Below are positions 20,054 to 31,695 of a stretch of DNA of 64,000 nt, in pieces (within the stretch, counting starts at the first letter, position 1; each line of letters opens with the position of its first letter). Origin of the DNA: Areca catechu (taxonomy: Eukaryota; Streptophyta; Magnoliopsida; Arecales; Arecaceae); the NCBI GenBank assembly GCA_021397845.1, contig CM038051.1:12183827-12247826 (forward strand), given 5' to 3'. The notes beneath the pieces are model-generated. The model was not told the DNA's origin. It did no database searches and saw only the letters and a program-made list of their open reading frames with translations. The position numbers and the translations under genes are program-made.

Positions 20054-23000
20054 ATGAAGGGCCCGAAGCCATTGAAGCAGCTCAAGGTCGCCGTGCCGGT
20101 CCAAGAAACAGCCGTGGACAAGTTCTTGTAAGCATTGGTCTAGGATCGCTCTCTTTCGCTGTTTCTTTCGACTTTCTAGAGATCCAAGCTAGGAACCTAG
20201 GTTTTTTCCCATTCCAAGTTTTCTTTTGTTGAAATTTGCGTTTAAAATCGAGACGAAGCTACTCAGTTCTGTCAGGACACTTTAATGCTTTTCCAAACAT
20301 GGCCTGATCATTTTTCCAAGAATTGCTGGCTTTTTTTGGTTTGATTGTGAGAAAAACTAGGGGTTTTTTGAATTCAGGACAGCGAGCGGGACATTCACGG
20401 ACGGTGATCTGCGACTGAATCAGAAAGGAATGCGGTTGATCTCTGTGGAAACTGATAGTCGTGTAAGCTCATCTGGATTTCTTTTTACTTTTCTTTTTTT
20501 TTATTTGAATCATATTTGAAATTATCTTTTTTAAATGTCCAACGAAGCATTTTCGGAAAGAACAAGAAGTTTATGCTTAGAATTAAATAATTAGATTCTG
20601 AAGTTGTACAGTATTCTTTGTTTGACATCACGATTTATAAGCACTTTAACTCTGTTATCAGCTCAACCATAGGAACCGGGACAAATCCTGAAGTTTTATT
20701 TCTTTATCCCGTTTTGTTTCTTTTCACTTTTGTTTTTTCCTTCGGTGATGCCAACACTAGTTTATAAACAGTAATTTATCAAAGCATATTATAGGTCACA
20801 ATGCTTCCAAAAATTAAGTGGTTGCATGAATAAATTGAATAATGGTGATACCATGTCAGGATCGTAAAGCAACATAATTTCAGGTTATAATCATGGTGAT
20901 GAATTATCCTTGTGCACATTTGAAATAAAAAGATGGTAGGTAGACTCTCAAAGAAGTAAAAAGTGCCAAGAGGGGATTATTAGATTAAAAAACAGAACCA
21001 GATAAGTTAAAGTAACAAACTATTGGAGGTTGGTTTATGAGAGTAAAACATCATGGATAATGACTGAACTAAATCAATGTCTATTCAAAGGAAAGGCAAG
21101 GGATGGGAGTTCAGTCATAATGATGTCTAGAGGTAAACACTACTTTGCACATATTTAGTATTATGCTGGTAGGTGAATTCCAGAATGCAAAGCATCAAGA
21201 GAAGAATACAGAAAATCCGACACTACATACTAATTATAATATAAGACTACCAGAGAGTTGTATAAGAGAGTAACTATTGGTTTAGTTATATTGAATTTTT
21301 TTTAATATCAAGATTAACAAATCTTTACTGAAGGGTACTTGTGAAGATCAAACTTGAGGAGGAACAATGTTCTCACTACATGGCTCTTATTGTCTCAGGT
21401 TTTATGTTATTTGTGATTGCTAAGGAAAATACATAAATTCAGTCTTTTATATGGTGCCTAGTGAGTGCAAATATGTGATAGCACAAAAGTCCTAAAATAT
21501 GTGCAGGAGAGTGTTGGATGCATCTTTGATCTTTTTGAGCTATGATCCTGTCCTTTAGCATAATACCAAAATAAATGTATTGACTCCTTTTTATTCCTTG
21601 AGCTTTGATTTATTTATTTTTTAATCATTAATATCTGGAATCAAAGTCGATTCCTTGTGATTCTTGGAATCTTAAAAGGAAAAAAACCCCCTTAAAACTG
21701 CTAACATGTGTACGTTGATCAATCATCTAAATTGGCTGGCAGGACATTGTATCAACATGGCGGAGACAAATATTACCCTTCATCTGTTTTTGGATCTTGC
21801 CATCATGTATACTGTAGTCATTTCAGTTTTAGCTTGATTTGCTTCAGTAAAAAAGTGGATGATGCATGTTGGTATTGGCCTTATCTTTTGAAACTTGAAC
21901 ATTAAAGTAATCAAACTTCGAAGGTCTTTTGGTTGGCCACTAGAGCACTTTTGACTGATCTTTTATTTTTCTTCCTTTTCTCTTTTCTTTTTTGCTTGGT
22001 AGACTTCACATTCTAATTCTTTAATTCTTTCTATCTAGTAAGTTTTCTGAACTTTACAGTTTTTATTATGATGAGAGTTATACATGTTCTACAAATGTCC
22101 AGTGAATAAAGTAGCCCAATGATGTACGAAGAGCTTTCTCTTATAGACAAGTCACTAGATTTGTACCAAAACATGACTATGGGCTATGTCAATGCCAGAG
22201 GAAGAAGGTATAGGCCCAATTTGATTATTTTGAATTGTTTTTTTCTCAGTTTTAGTCTTCAATGCTAACCCTGACATTATGCTTGTAGTCATTGCTGATC
22301 TTGGCTTAGCAAATTCTCCATCTAACTTAGTAAAAAAGCATGCTTCCAATTTTTATAATTTTTAAAATTTCAACAGTATTTCAACAACACGTTCATATTG
22401 TATGGCTTAGAATATTGGGTAATAAATAGAGTTTAGGATAACAAGTTTAGTGTAGTAAAAATGAGAATATTATAATGGATGGGTATTAAAACTATAGGAG
22501 GGATAGGCTGTGAAATGTGTATTAAAGGAGACATTGGAGTTCCACAAATTAAAGATGAGGTGATGAAGAATCTATTGAGATGTTAGGGTATGCATAATAG
22601 ATTTGAGAGGGCTCCAGTAAGAAGAGGTACTTCAGTTTGCTTTGAAGGATTTAGGAGAAGGGGAAGATCTAAGATTGTTGGGAAGTCGCGAGAGAAAAAT
22701 ATGGAAAAGCTTGAAATAATATCAGAGATGGTCCCAACGGGAATCCTTGGTGAATGTGGTTCCATAAAGAGGACTTGAAATAGTTGGGGAAGGTTCGATA
22801 GTGATAGTTATGGTTTCATACACAAATAGATGCCGGTTCCATGTTAACTTGGCAGTTCCTTTTTTTTTTTTCCCATTCAAGAGAAGTATCTGGATAGCTA
22901 TAATTTTCCAATCATAGATAAAATATTTCCGAGAGCAATTAAATAGTTTTTGGCATGGGCTTCAAGTTTTGTTAAGCCTGAACTCTTCTTGTTTTTCAGT

Positions 23001-26000
23001 TTTTTAGATCTTATCAATAATGGTTATCACGTATACACATTTACTCTGCAGTCATCTTTCTTTTCCTTTCTTTTTTCTTTTTGCTGATATTTATTTTTAT
23101 GGTTGGTTTTTACGTTGCCCATATGCAGCAACCAGATGTTAAAGAGGAGGATACGCAGTTCTCATTGGAAGACCTGGAGACCATCAAAGTTATTGGGAAG
23201 GGGAGTGGAGGTGTTGTTCAGCTTGTGCGGCACAAATGGTTGGGGACTCTCTTTGCCCTGAAGGTATATGACTAATGATGACATTATGGCTAATATATTT
23301 ATATATGGAAGAGTGTGTAACTTTGTAATGAAGATAAGAATAAGGGATGGATTGGTAGATTCTCATCCAAAGGCATTGATTAGTACATTCTATGGCCAGA
23401 TAATTTAACTAATGCAATAACACCCTTTATCTCAGTATTCCTAGTTTCAACCAACCAACTTTATCGGTATCTTGTATCTTTCAACAAAAGGTTTCCCCTA
23501 GAAGAGTAAACTGGATGAGGTTCATGAGGTGTCCCGGCAGAGAGAAGCACAGGTCTGCAGCTAGATGAAGGATGGGATCTGCAGGATTTTTAGCTGGAAG
23601 CTGTTACAGTATATCTCAAACTGCTTCACTCAAGCAACTAAGCCACTATCTCTGTACAGTTATATATATATTGAACAATGTTAATTTTGGTATGACTTGA
23701 ATGTGGAATTACATATTAGCCCTCTAGGCTCCATTGTTCATCAACAAGTCTGTGAGAGGAGGCTAAATTTAAAGGCTAAAAATGCTCAAGAGGAGTGAGA
23801 AAATTTTGAAAAGTCCGTGATCTTTCATAAGGTCCCTTCAGTTTTTCTTTCTGTGCAGCTGAAAGATATGATCAACAAAGAAAGAGTGTTTCTTAAAATA
23901 GGGATAATCCGGGGGTTCATAAAATTGCATCCACGCACATACACAAGAAGACAGTGCTTGCCTGACACTTGCAATTATTATGGCTGCTTACATTTTTCCC
24001 AAATAGCATTATGGAGAATCTGATGAATTGAGGTAAGACATTGCATTTTGCAGGGCATTCAGATGAATATTCAAGAGGCAGTTCGTAAACAAATAGTTCA
24101 AGAGCTTAAAATAAATCAAGCATCACAGTGCCCAAACGTCGTTGTTTGCTACCATTCTTTCTATCATAATGGCATAATTTATCTTGTCTTGGAATACATG
24201 GATCAGGGATCTCTGGCTGATATAATTAAGCAAGTGAAAACAATTCTTGAGCCATATCTTGCAATTGTTTGCAAACAGGCAACGATTTCTTACAGATCTA
24301 CAATATGCATGCTGCTGGTGGCTCATAATATGGTCGATATTGATGTGTTTTCTGTTTTACATTCAGGTTTTGAAGGGTTTAGTATATTTGCATCATGAGA
24401 GGCATGTAATTCACAGGGACATAAAGCCATCAAACTTGTTAGCAAATCACAGAGGTGAGGTAAAGATAACTGACTTTGGAGTGAGTGCAGTGCTTGCTAA
24501 CTCCATGGGTCAACGTGATACATTTGTAGGCACCTACAATTATATGTCGGTATGTCGATCTACTATCTAACCATTCTTTTATTAAGTTGATGATATGACT
24601 ATTTTATATCTTCTACAACTTTAAGCATTCTAATAATTTGCTGGCTTTTCCTTAGTTGATGGTACACATTGTTTTCCCTTTCTAATACCAGCCTGAGCGG
24701 ATCAGTGGAAGCTCATATGATTATAAGAGTGACATATGGAGTTTGGGCTTGGTAATTCTTGAGTGTGCTATAGGCCGCTTTCCTTACATACCATCTGAGC
24801 AAGAAGAAGGTTGCCTGAGCTTTTATGAACTTTTGGAGGCTATTGTGGATCAGCCACCACCTTCTGCCCCATCAGATCAATTCTCTCCAGAGTTTTGTTC
24901 ATTTATATCAGCATGGTATGCCAGTTTTCTTGCATGGAGCAATTTTATTGCATTTGCTGCATTGTCACATGCTGTGATAGGGATGAACCTTTTATATTCA
25001 TATAATCATAAAATTTTACTAGCATGCGACATGTTTATTTTCATTTTCAAAGATTTACTAATTATATTTGTAGAACTGTTCTTCTGCTGTTTTTAACATT
25101 AAAAATGAAGAGAAGCATGCACCAAAAAAAAATATCAATAATTGGTCATATCACACTTTCTTTATTTTATTACTATTTTTTTTTGTCATTTTTTGTTCCT
25201 CTCTTACCTCATGGCCGATGGACATTAATTGAATTATGTCTCTCATTTTCTTTAAGATACGTTATATGTTTGTTTTGTTTCTCGTAACAAAAAAAATTCT
25301 GTTTATCAGATGGGATGAAAGTTAAACATATTGGTACTAAAGCCATTTTTGAAGCTACACAGGATTGAATTTTATTTGTACTCCAAAACCCAAGTCCAAA
25401 CATTCTCAAGCTAAGCCCAAGACTGACCTATGGTTGATGAGTTGATCCAATCCAACGTCCCTTGGTTTGCCTGGGATTATTTTCAGCCCTATATCTTACG
25501 GTGAAGCCAAGCCAGAAACATGTGCTCATGGGGCGTTGCCAGATTTTCTTGAAGGATGGTGCCCAGCACTCCTTGGATCCCATACATCTTTAATCATTTT
25601 TTTTTTTTTGGTGCAATGAAGTTGGTACATACTGTAGTACATGCTAGTATACGCTACACTACATTATGCACTGCTACATGCTGCAGTACACACCGGGACT
25701 TTCCCTGATACACACCATAGCAAACATGATCTGTCCTTGAATTTAGAGACGTGTTAGCTTAAGAGTGTCCTATTCCTAACACTTATAATAAGAAATATGA
25801 AGTAGTTTACAGAGTACAGCTGCTGGTAGTCTCTTAAAGAATCTTTTTAAGGATTGGTTGCGTAATCCTGCAAGGTTGCACTGAATTTTCTACTGGATTC
25901 GTGGATTGGGCCATCCATTTAAGCATAGCTCATATCAACCTAACACCTTCCAGCCCAAATCCTAGGGGAAGAGAAAAAGACCTCCAGCTCCATGGGTCTT

Positions 26001-27269
26001 CTGTTTCCTTCATGCAGAGACTCATAGGCAGGATTTAGGCTAGGAACTGGGGAGGCCCTATGGATTGGACAAGCTAACAAGCTCGATTCCTGCAGGATAT
26101 TCTTGCAAGAATATCCAAACTGGCCCGTAGTGGTGCAATCAGACAATTATGTATCCTTGTATGTGGACCCTCATTTACTTGTAGTGTCATATGGGAAACC
26201 ATATCATCTGATGAGTTGATGTGACTTCTGATAATGCCTTTTCTAAAATCCTGCAATAATGAATTTGTTATTTTATCAGCTTTATGGACTCGTTTATTTA
26301 AGCATTTCTTGTTGTGTTGATGTCTACAGATCTGACTGGTGACTAGCTTCTCATGATTTTAGGTTGTTGAGTTAATGAAATAAAAACCAGTTAAAGTTTG
26401 AACTCTACTATCTTAATTTTGTGCTTGTGTGTGCGTGCAATGTGTGTGTTAATGTGCATGTCTGCACGGTTCTTTGGACCATCACCATGAGTATACATTG
26501 GTTATTAATTTCTCTCTATGTAAATTAAATCTTACAGAATTGGATTCCTGAGGATGGATGTCTTTGCAGTTCTTTTGATTATCACCCTGTCTGTCGCTGT
26601 TATTTCTCTCGAATTTAAATCAAATGCACTGATTTTTTTCTGCTGGATGTTTTTGCGATTCATGATGTTTTCTGAATGTGCACCCCCTTTTTTTTTTAAT
26701 GCAAGAATAATTTTTAAACTGCTACACAATTCTTTTTGGATCATCATTTTGTGACAGCAACATCTAACCACAAGGCCATTCCCTGATGTATATGGGTTGG
26801 CTTCATAGGTCACCATTTATAGATGTATTTCAAAAAATGGAAAAGCTATGGCTTTTTGGCAGTCTTGATAGTGCTTTAGTTTATAAATCATTTATCTGGA
26901 CTCTGTCTAATCGTATTTTGTTGATTCAAATGAAGCAGCTGTTATTGCCTTTTTATTCTGTTTATGTTGATGCAAGTTGGACCACAGGATATTCACCCCT
27001 CATATGACGCATATTATGAGTGAAAAAAAATAATTCCATTTTCTGTCTGCAGCTTGCAGAAGGATGCTCAGGAAAGAATGTCATCTCTGGAGCTCCTGGT
27101 TAGTATCAGTTTCAGTTTTTGCAGTAATTTTATACCAAACAATATGCTGAATCCCTTCAACTGGTTTCAGAGTCATCCCTTCATCAAAAAATTTGAGGAC
27201 AAGGACATCGATCTGGCAATCCTCGTCAGCAGCTTAGATCCTCCAATAAATATACCCGGTGATGTGTAA
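20054..27269 (+). CDS. MKK6: MAP kinase kinase 6 (group A MAPKK), eight exons
   Basis: Exons are 20054-20127, 20378-20462, 23129-23263, 24054-24278, 24367-24549, 24692-24915, 27053-27098 and 27171-27269, giving 356 residues, the length I recall for Arabidopsis MKK6. The N-terminus has a basic docking site (LKQLKVAVP). The kinase has the Gly loop (GKGSGG, 76-81), Lys98, HRDIKPSN with Asp191, DFG at 209-211, and the plant MAPKK activation loop S-x5-T (Ser219, Thr225). The C-terminus is HPFIKKFEDKDIDL. In plants MKK6 acts below NPK1/ANP MAPKKKs and above MPK4/MPK13-type kinases in phragmoplast expansion and cytokinesis. Intron 4 has a GC rather than GT donor. Intron 2 (2.7 kb) holds an RTE LINE remnant; intron 6 (2.1 kb) shows nothing I recognise. 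Confidence 0.96.
22380..22790 (+). pseudogene. RTE-clade LINE ORF2 3' remnant in MKK6 intron 2
   Basis: Read in the plus strand with frameshifts, this gives the conserved tail of plant RTE-type ORF2: LYGLEYWV near 22398, KMRIL and WMGIKT near 22460, then ERAPVRRGTS and RRRGRSKI at 22606-22680. Stops and frame changes make it a fossil. It lies in the same orientation as the gene. Confidence 0.75.
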
Positions 27270-27369
27270 GTAAGTATATGATGGTTTCTATATGCACATT
27301 AAATGTAAAATAACAATCTGAGCTAAAGATGTTGCAAGTTCACTTTGCCTCCCCCTGCAGCTCTCTGGT

Positions 27370-27522
27370 TCAAGTCATGCACATACTCAACTGCACGAGT
27401 TTCACGTGAGCATACCTTGGAGTGCATAAATGCCCAATTCATTTAGTCTTCAAATCATGCATATATTCAGCTGCATTAGTTTTAGATGAGCATACGTTGG
27501 CGTGCATAAATGTTCAACAAAG
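27370..27522. repeat. Diverged 80-bp two-copy tandem duplication downstream of MKK6
   Basis: The unit AATCATGCATATATTCAGCT... matches a copy 80 bp upstream at about 85-90% by eye. It lies in the MKK6 3' flank (27270-27710), where nothing else is seen. Confidence 0.75.
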
Positions 27523-27710
27523 TTTTCCTTTAGGATAGAGCTATTGAAAGCCATATTTCATTGTCCTACCGGAAAAAAACAAAAAAAAAAAACAAAATTC
27601 AACGTTCCCATCTCTCATCATACAGCAATGCATGCGGATCCAGCCATGGTATTCCAAGCAATAGAAAGCATGATCTAAAATTCATAATTTGATAGAGTCT
27701 GGATTGATAC

Positions 27711-28121
27711 TGTTGTATCCCTTTCATCCGGTCTTGATAAAGGTTCAAGATCCATTAAGGTCAACGATTTTGGTTATTCGGTTACAACTACTTCTGTTAT
27801 TTGGTTACAATCACTTTCAGTTATTTTGTTATTTGGTTACAATCATCTTTGATTATTCTGTTATTTTGTTACAACCATCTTCGGTTATTCTGCTATTCAG
27901 TTACAACAAATATAATCATATTTGGTTATTACAACCTCGATAAGAGGGGACATTCCAAGGATAAGCAATGTCTTAAGACCAATAGATCCAAGCTATAGAT
28001 TATTCTACTCACTCTCTTTTTTATTTATGCTATTCTTGAATTTTTCTGTCGATGCCTAGATCATGTGAGCGGGATGTCCGATGCTATTGAAGCTTTAGCT
28101 ACGGATGATTTAGTGGCAACA
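27711..28121 (+). repeat. 5' LTR of the gene-capturing element (internally deleted)
   Basis: It matches 31166-31690 but lacks about 110 bp that in the 3' LTR hold the TGACTTGAGCGTCGGAGTG block and the TTTTTTGCAGG. The deletion falls between GCCTAGATCA and TGAGCGGGATG, with no clear repeat at the joint. Confidence 0.88.
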
Positions 28122-28142
28122 GATTAGCGCGCCAGGCAAGGG
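28122..28142 (+). other. Primer-binding-site region
   Basis: GATTAGCGCGCCAGGCAAGG directly after the LTR resembles the GGCGCGCCAGGTAGGG-type sites of Tat-lineage elements; compare 47302 in this window. I do not assign the tRNA. Confidence 0.65.
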
Positions 28143-28289
28143 GAACGCGACCAATCCTCTCTTGAGAAGGAGAATTTAAAAAAATTCATGGAGAACGAAA
28201 GAAAGGGGAGTGGCCTCGGATGGATCAAGCAAGAGATCGTGGCATTCTTCCATCGCCAGATCTGATGGTAGATCTCGTCAGCGGCAGAT

Positions 28290-28690
28290 CTAGTGATGGA
28301 TCTAGCCGATAGAAGATCTGGTGACGGATCGCGCTGGCGGAAGATCCAAAAGAGCCTCAACGACGTTAAATTCACCGTCCCTCGCGGCTTCATCACCATC
28401 CTCGTCCTCTGTGGCATAATCAGCTTCGGCAACCTTGGCGGACCTAGCGCCAACTTTGACTCCAATCCCGACGACAACGAGCCCCCACCCGTTGACTTTG
28501 CCTCCAACTCTACCTCTCTTACCGTCGATAATTCCAATATGGCCGTTGCGGCAGCGGCGGCCAAGAACTACACCCTTGGCATCAAGATCTTCGACTAGAA
28601 CGAGCATCGACGTCGGTGGTTGAGTGAGAACCCGGGGTTCCCGTCCCAAGTCATCGGAGGCAAGTCCCGGATCATCTCCTTCACCCAGTC
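28290..28690 (+). pseudogene. Captured N-terminal fragment of a GT34 glycosyltransferase gene
   Basis: The frame from the ATG at 28296 reads RWRKIQKSLNDVKFTV, then a hydrophobic Golgi-type anchor (GFITILVLCGIISFGNLG), an acidic stem, and NYTLGIKIFD. A TAG at 28596 stands where the family has Trp (KISDWD), and the frame continues with RRRWLSENPGFP and GGKSRI. This order matches the start of plant GT34 proteins (xyloglucan 6-xylosyltransferase / galactomannan galactosyltransferase-like). The catalytic domain is absent: similarity ends near 28690, just where the bromodomain-gene leader begins. The piece is in the element's sense orientation. Confidence 0.78.
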
Positions 28691-30140
28691 CTATAGAGGG
28701 TTTCATCCTCCTTACCTAGAAACCCTCCCCCTTCCTCCTCTAGCCATCTTCGTTCTCTCTCTCCCCCCCTTTCCCCACCTTCGTTGTCCTCGGAGGCCCT
28801 GCTCCCTGGATTCCGGCCCTCTTTGGTCGAATAATTGCCCTCTTCCATGGTCCCTGGCGCTATGGCGGCCCCCGATCGAAGCTAGACCATCGGGTCCCGG
28901 ACGATTGGGGGAGAATCGCTGTGGTGCATGGCATCTGCTCTCCTAGCCAGCCGAATGAGCTGTACTGGGGAGACAGAAAGAGATCATGTCTTTGACCATA
29001 CGAGCCAGTTCCACCCAGTGGAGTCGGAGGAGGTGCCGGCAATCACGGTCGCGATGTCGGACGACTCCTTGTCCTTTAACCGGAAATGTATCAACCTCAG
29101 CCACCGGCGAGATTTGGCTGGCTATGTCCCGTTCGACATCTCGACCTACTCGAAGAGGGAGCTGAGGGAACTCAAGAGGCGTTTGTTTTCGGAGCTAGAG
29201 CAGGTCTAGAGCCTGAGCAGATGGATTGAATCCACAGAGTTCCAGTCCTCCGCCAGATCCGCTGGCTTCAATTCATCCGGGATTTACTGCGGCGACCAGG
29301 AGGTCACTTCCTTGGTCGCGGCAGCCTTGCATCAGAACCACGTACAGCCTGCTGATTCACCGGCCACAAAATCCTCCGATCTCATCCTGATCAAGGAGAA
29401 GAAGATTTTCGATAACAAGACCTTGTTGCCGATGGTCTCTCCTAGGGAGCTAAAGCGGCTGGCGACGGTGCTAGCCTCAGAGAAGCTCCGCTCGTCCATG
29501 ATGAAGAACTGCTGCTAGATCTTGACAAAGCTAATGAAGCACAAGAAGTGCATCTAGTTCAATTTCCCTGTGGATGTGGTGGGCATGGGCCTTCATGACT
29601 ACTTCCAGATCATCAAGCTCCTCATGGACCTTGGTATCATGAAATGTAAGCTCAACAAAAGTCTCTACCCGTCGCCATTGGAGTTTGCAGCTGACATCAG
29701 ATTGACCTTTAACAATGTCCTTCTCTACGATCTAGAAGGCCATGAAGTGTATAAGCTCGCTGATCAGTTACTCCGGCTTTTTGAAGGGTTGTTTCGCCCT
29801 GCATACGAGAAGTATGAGAATCAGCAGAGCGCCATTGCCAAGGAGGAAGAGGAGGGTCATAGGGTCGCTTCCTGGTCTCGTGCTTCCATGGTAGAGAGTG
29901 CAATCAGGCCTGAGCCGGTCTCTTATATGATGCTGCCACCAGCTCCGATTCCAATTTAAATGCCAACTCTATTGACAGCTCCCCCTGTTCAAGCTAAGCA
30001 ACAGCAGCCCCAGCCCCAACAGCATCTAGTTGTTGATAGAATGCTGACGAGGAAGCTACCAAAGCTAAAGGCAGCATGTCCAAAGAAGCGACCAATGGAC
30101 TTTCAGGAGAAGGCGAAGCCCGTGGAAAGACTCACCAAAA
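28690..30140 (+). pseudogene. Captured GTE-type bromodomain transcription factor gene, decayed
   Basis: A C/T-rich leader (28690-28927) looks like a plant 5' UTR. The ATG at 28928 starts MASALLASR, then a one-base loss shifts the family sequence NEPYWG. The original frame returns with FDISTYSKRELRELKRRL and LFSELEQV, the GTE-family segment before the bromodomain. The bromodomain (about 29440-29800) keeps VDVVGMGLHDYFQIIK and LYPSPLEFAADIRLTFNN. Stops lie at 29207, 29516, 29555 and 29957. The acetyl-lysine-contacting Asn after LLY is replaced by Asp (LLYDLEG). A basic/Gln-rich tail follows. I see no intron in this piece. The closest relatives I recall are GTE2/GTE7-like proteins. Confidence 0.85.
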
Positions 30141-30149
30141 CTTAACTTA

Positions 30150-30510
30150 ACTTACCAGGGCCTACTAAAGTCCAAGGAAAGGTTCGCTGAAGCCTATCTT
30201 ATTAGGATCCACTGAAGTTCAAGAAAAGGCTCACCAAAGTCTATCTTATTAGGGTCCACTGAAGCCCGTGGAAAGGCTCACTGAAGCCTATCTTATTAGG
30301 GCCTACTAAAGTCCAAGGAAAGGCTCACCAAAGCCTATCTTATTAGGGCCCACCGAAGCCCGTGGAAATGCTCACTGAAGCCTATCTTATTAGAGCCCAC
30401 TGAAGTCCAAGAAAAGGTTTACCAAAGTTTATCTTATTATGGCCTACTAAAGCTCAAGGAAAGGTTCATTGAAGCATATCTTATCAGGACCCACTGAAAC
30501 CCATCTTACT
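30150..30510. repeat. 47-bp degenerate tandem repeat in element interior
   Basis: About eight copies of a unit containing CCTATCTTATTAGGGCCCAC and an AAGGCTCACCAAAG-like half recur every 47-50 bp. The unit seems made of two alternating half-types. No coding frame is open throughout. Confidence 0.85.
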
Positions 30511-30915
30511 GTCAAAGGCATAAGGATGATCTACATGATCTTTCCTATGAAGTACCGAGATGGGCCTGATTAGCCTGTCTTATTCTCTATTAAAGGATAA
30601 AGATGATCGACATGATCTATCCTATAAAGTACTGAGATGGGCTTGATCAGCTTGTCTTATTCTCTATTAAAGGCATAAGAATGATTTATGTGATCTAGTT
30701 TACGAAATGCCGAGGTGGGCCTGATCAGCCTGTCTTGTTCTCTATTAAAAGGCATAAAGATGATCTACGTGATCTACCGTAGAAGTGCTGAGGTGGGCCT
30801 GATCAGCTTGTCTTATTCTCTATCAAAGGCTCAAGAATGATCCATGTGGTCTATACTATAATAAATTTGATAAAGTACCAAAATGGCTCTGACCAGCTTG
30901 TCTTAATCTTTATTC
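30510..30915. repeat. 77-bp degenerate tandem repeat in element interior
   Basis: About five copies of a unit with GATGATCTACATGATCT and GCCTGTCTTATTCTCTATTA recur at about 77-78 bp. It lies next to, but differs from, the 47-bp array. Further right (30915-31140) I see only degenerate traces. Confidence 0.8.
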
Positions 30916-31165
30916 AGGATTGACCTTTATGGTTTATTTTGCGACAAATCTGATGACGCACCAAAGTGTATCTAATCAACATATATTACTCAGCAGCTTA
31001 GTGATCTAACCCACCTATCTTATTCTCTATCACTATCAATCAAAGGCAAATCCAATCGGCCAACTGACAAACGAAGGCTATTATTTATTACTCCCTTCAC
31101 TGAAAATAGAGTCAAAGCTGAAGCAGTTCACTAGCAACATTTTTCAGCTCGGGAGTGAGGGGCTG

Positions 31166-31690
31166 TGTTGTATCCATCTCATCCGGTTTTGATAAAGGCC
31201 TAAGGCCCACTAAGACCTACCAAGGCCAATCACTTTGGTTATTCGGTTACAACTATTTCTGTTATTTGGTTACAACCACCTTCAGTTATTCTGTTATTTG
31301 GTTACAAACATCTTCGATTATTCTGTTATTTGGTTACAACCACCTTCGGTTATTCTGTTATTTAGTTACAATAAATATAACCGTATTGGGTTATTACAAC
31401 CTTTATAAAAAGGATAAGAGAGGACATTCAAAGGGTAACCACCTTCTGTTATTTGGCCAATAGGTCCAAGCTAGGCCACTCTACTTACTTCCTTTTCTAT
31501 CTATTCTTGAATTCTCCATTCTGTTAATGCCTAGATCACCTACTGACTTGAGCGTCGGAGTGTCTCCCGTCGGAAATCTGGTACGAGATTTTTTGCAGGT
31601 GTTCAATCTGCGCTCGGGAGCAGAATCAAAAACATGAGCGGGATGCCCGATATCGCCGAAGTTTCAGTCATGAATGATTTAGCGGCAACA
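31166..31690 (+). repeat. 3' LTR of the gene-capturing element
   Basis: It begins TGTTGTATCC after a purine tract (GGGAGTGAGGGGC) and ends GCGGCAACA. It includes repeated GTTATTTGGTTACAA words (31235-31380) and the conserved TGACTTGAGCGTCGGAGTG block at about 31544. Confidence 0.9.
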
Positions 31691-31695
31691 GGTAC

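Larger units (their letters stand above)
27711..31690 (+). mobile_element. Tat-type LTR element with two captured host gene fragments
   Basis: Two LTRs (27711-28121 and 31166-31690) begin TGTTGTATCC and end GGCAACA. The element is flanked by GATAC (27706-27710) and GGTAC (31691-31695), a 5-bp duplication with one mismatch. A primer-binding-like site follows the left LTR and a purine tract precedes the right one. No gag, protease, RT or integrase is present. The interior instead holds fragments of a GT34 glycosyltransferase gene and a GTE bromodomain gene, then two kinds of tandem repeats. It must have moved using proteins of another element. Confidence 0.88.

Noticed and set aside
28302..28706. 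Minus-strand 134-codon frame
   Set aside because: Shadow of the GT34 fragment, whose plus-strand reading matches a known family.
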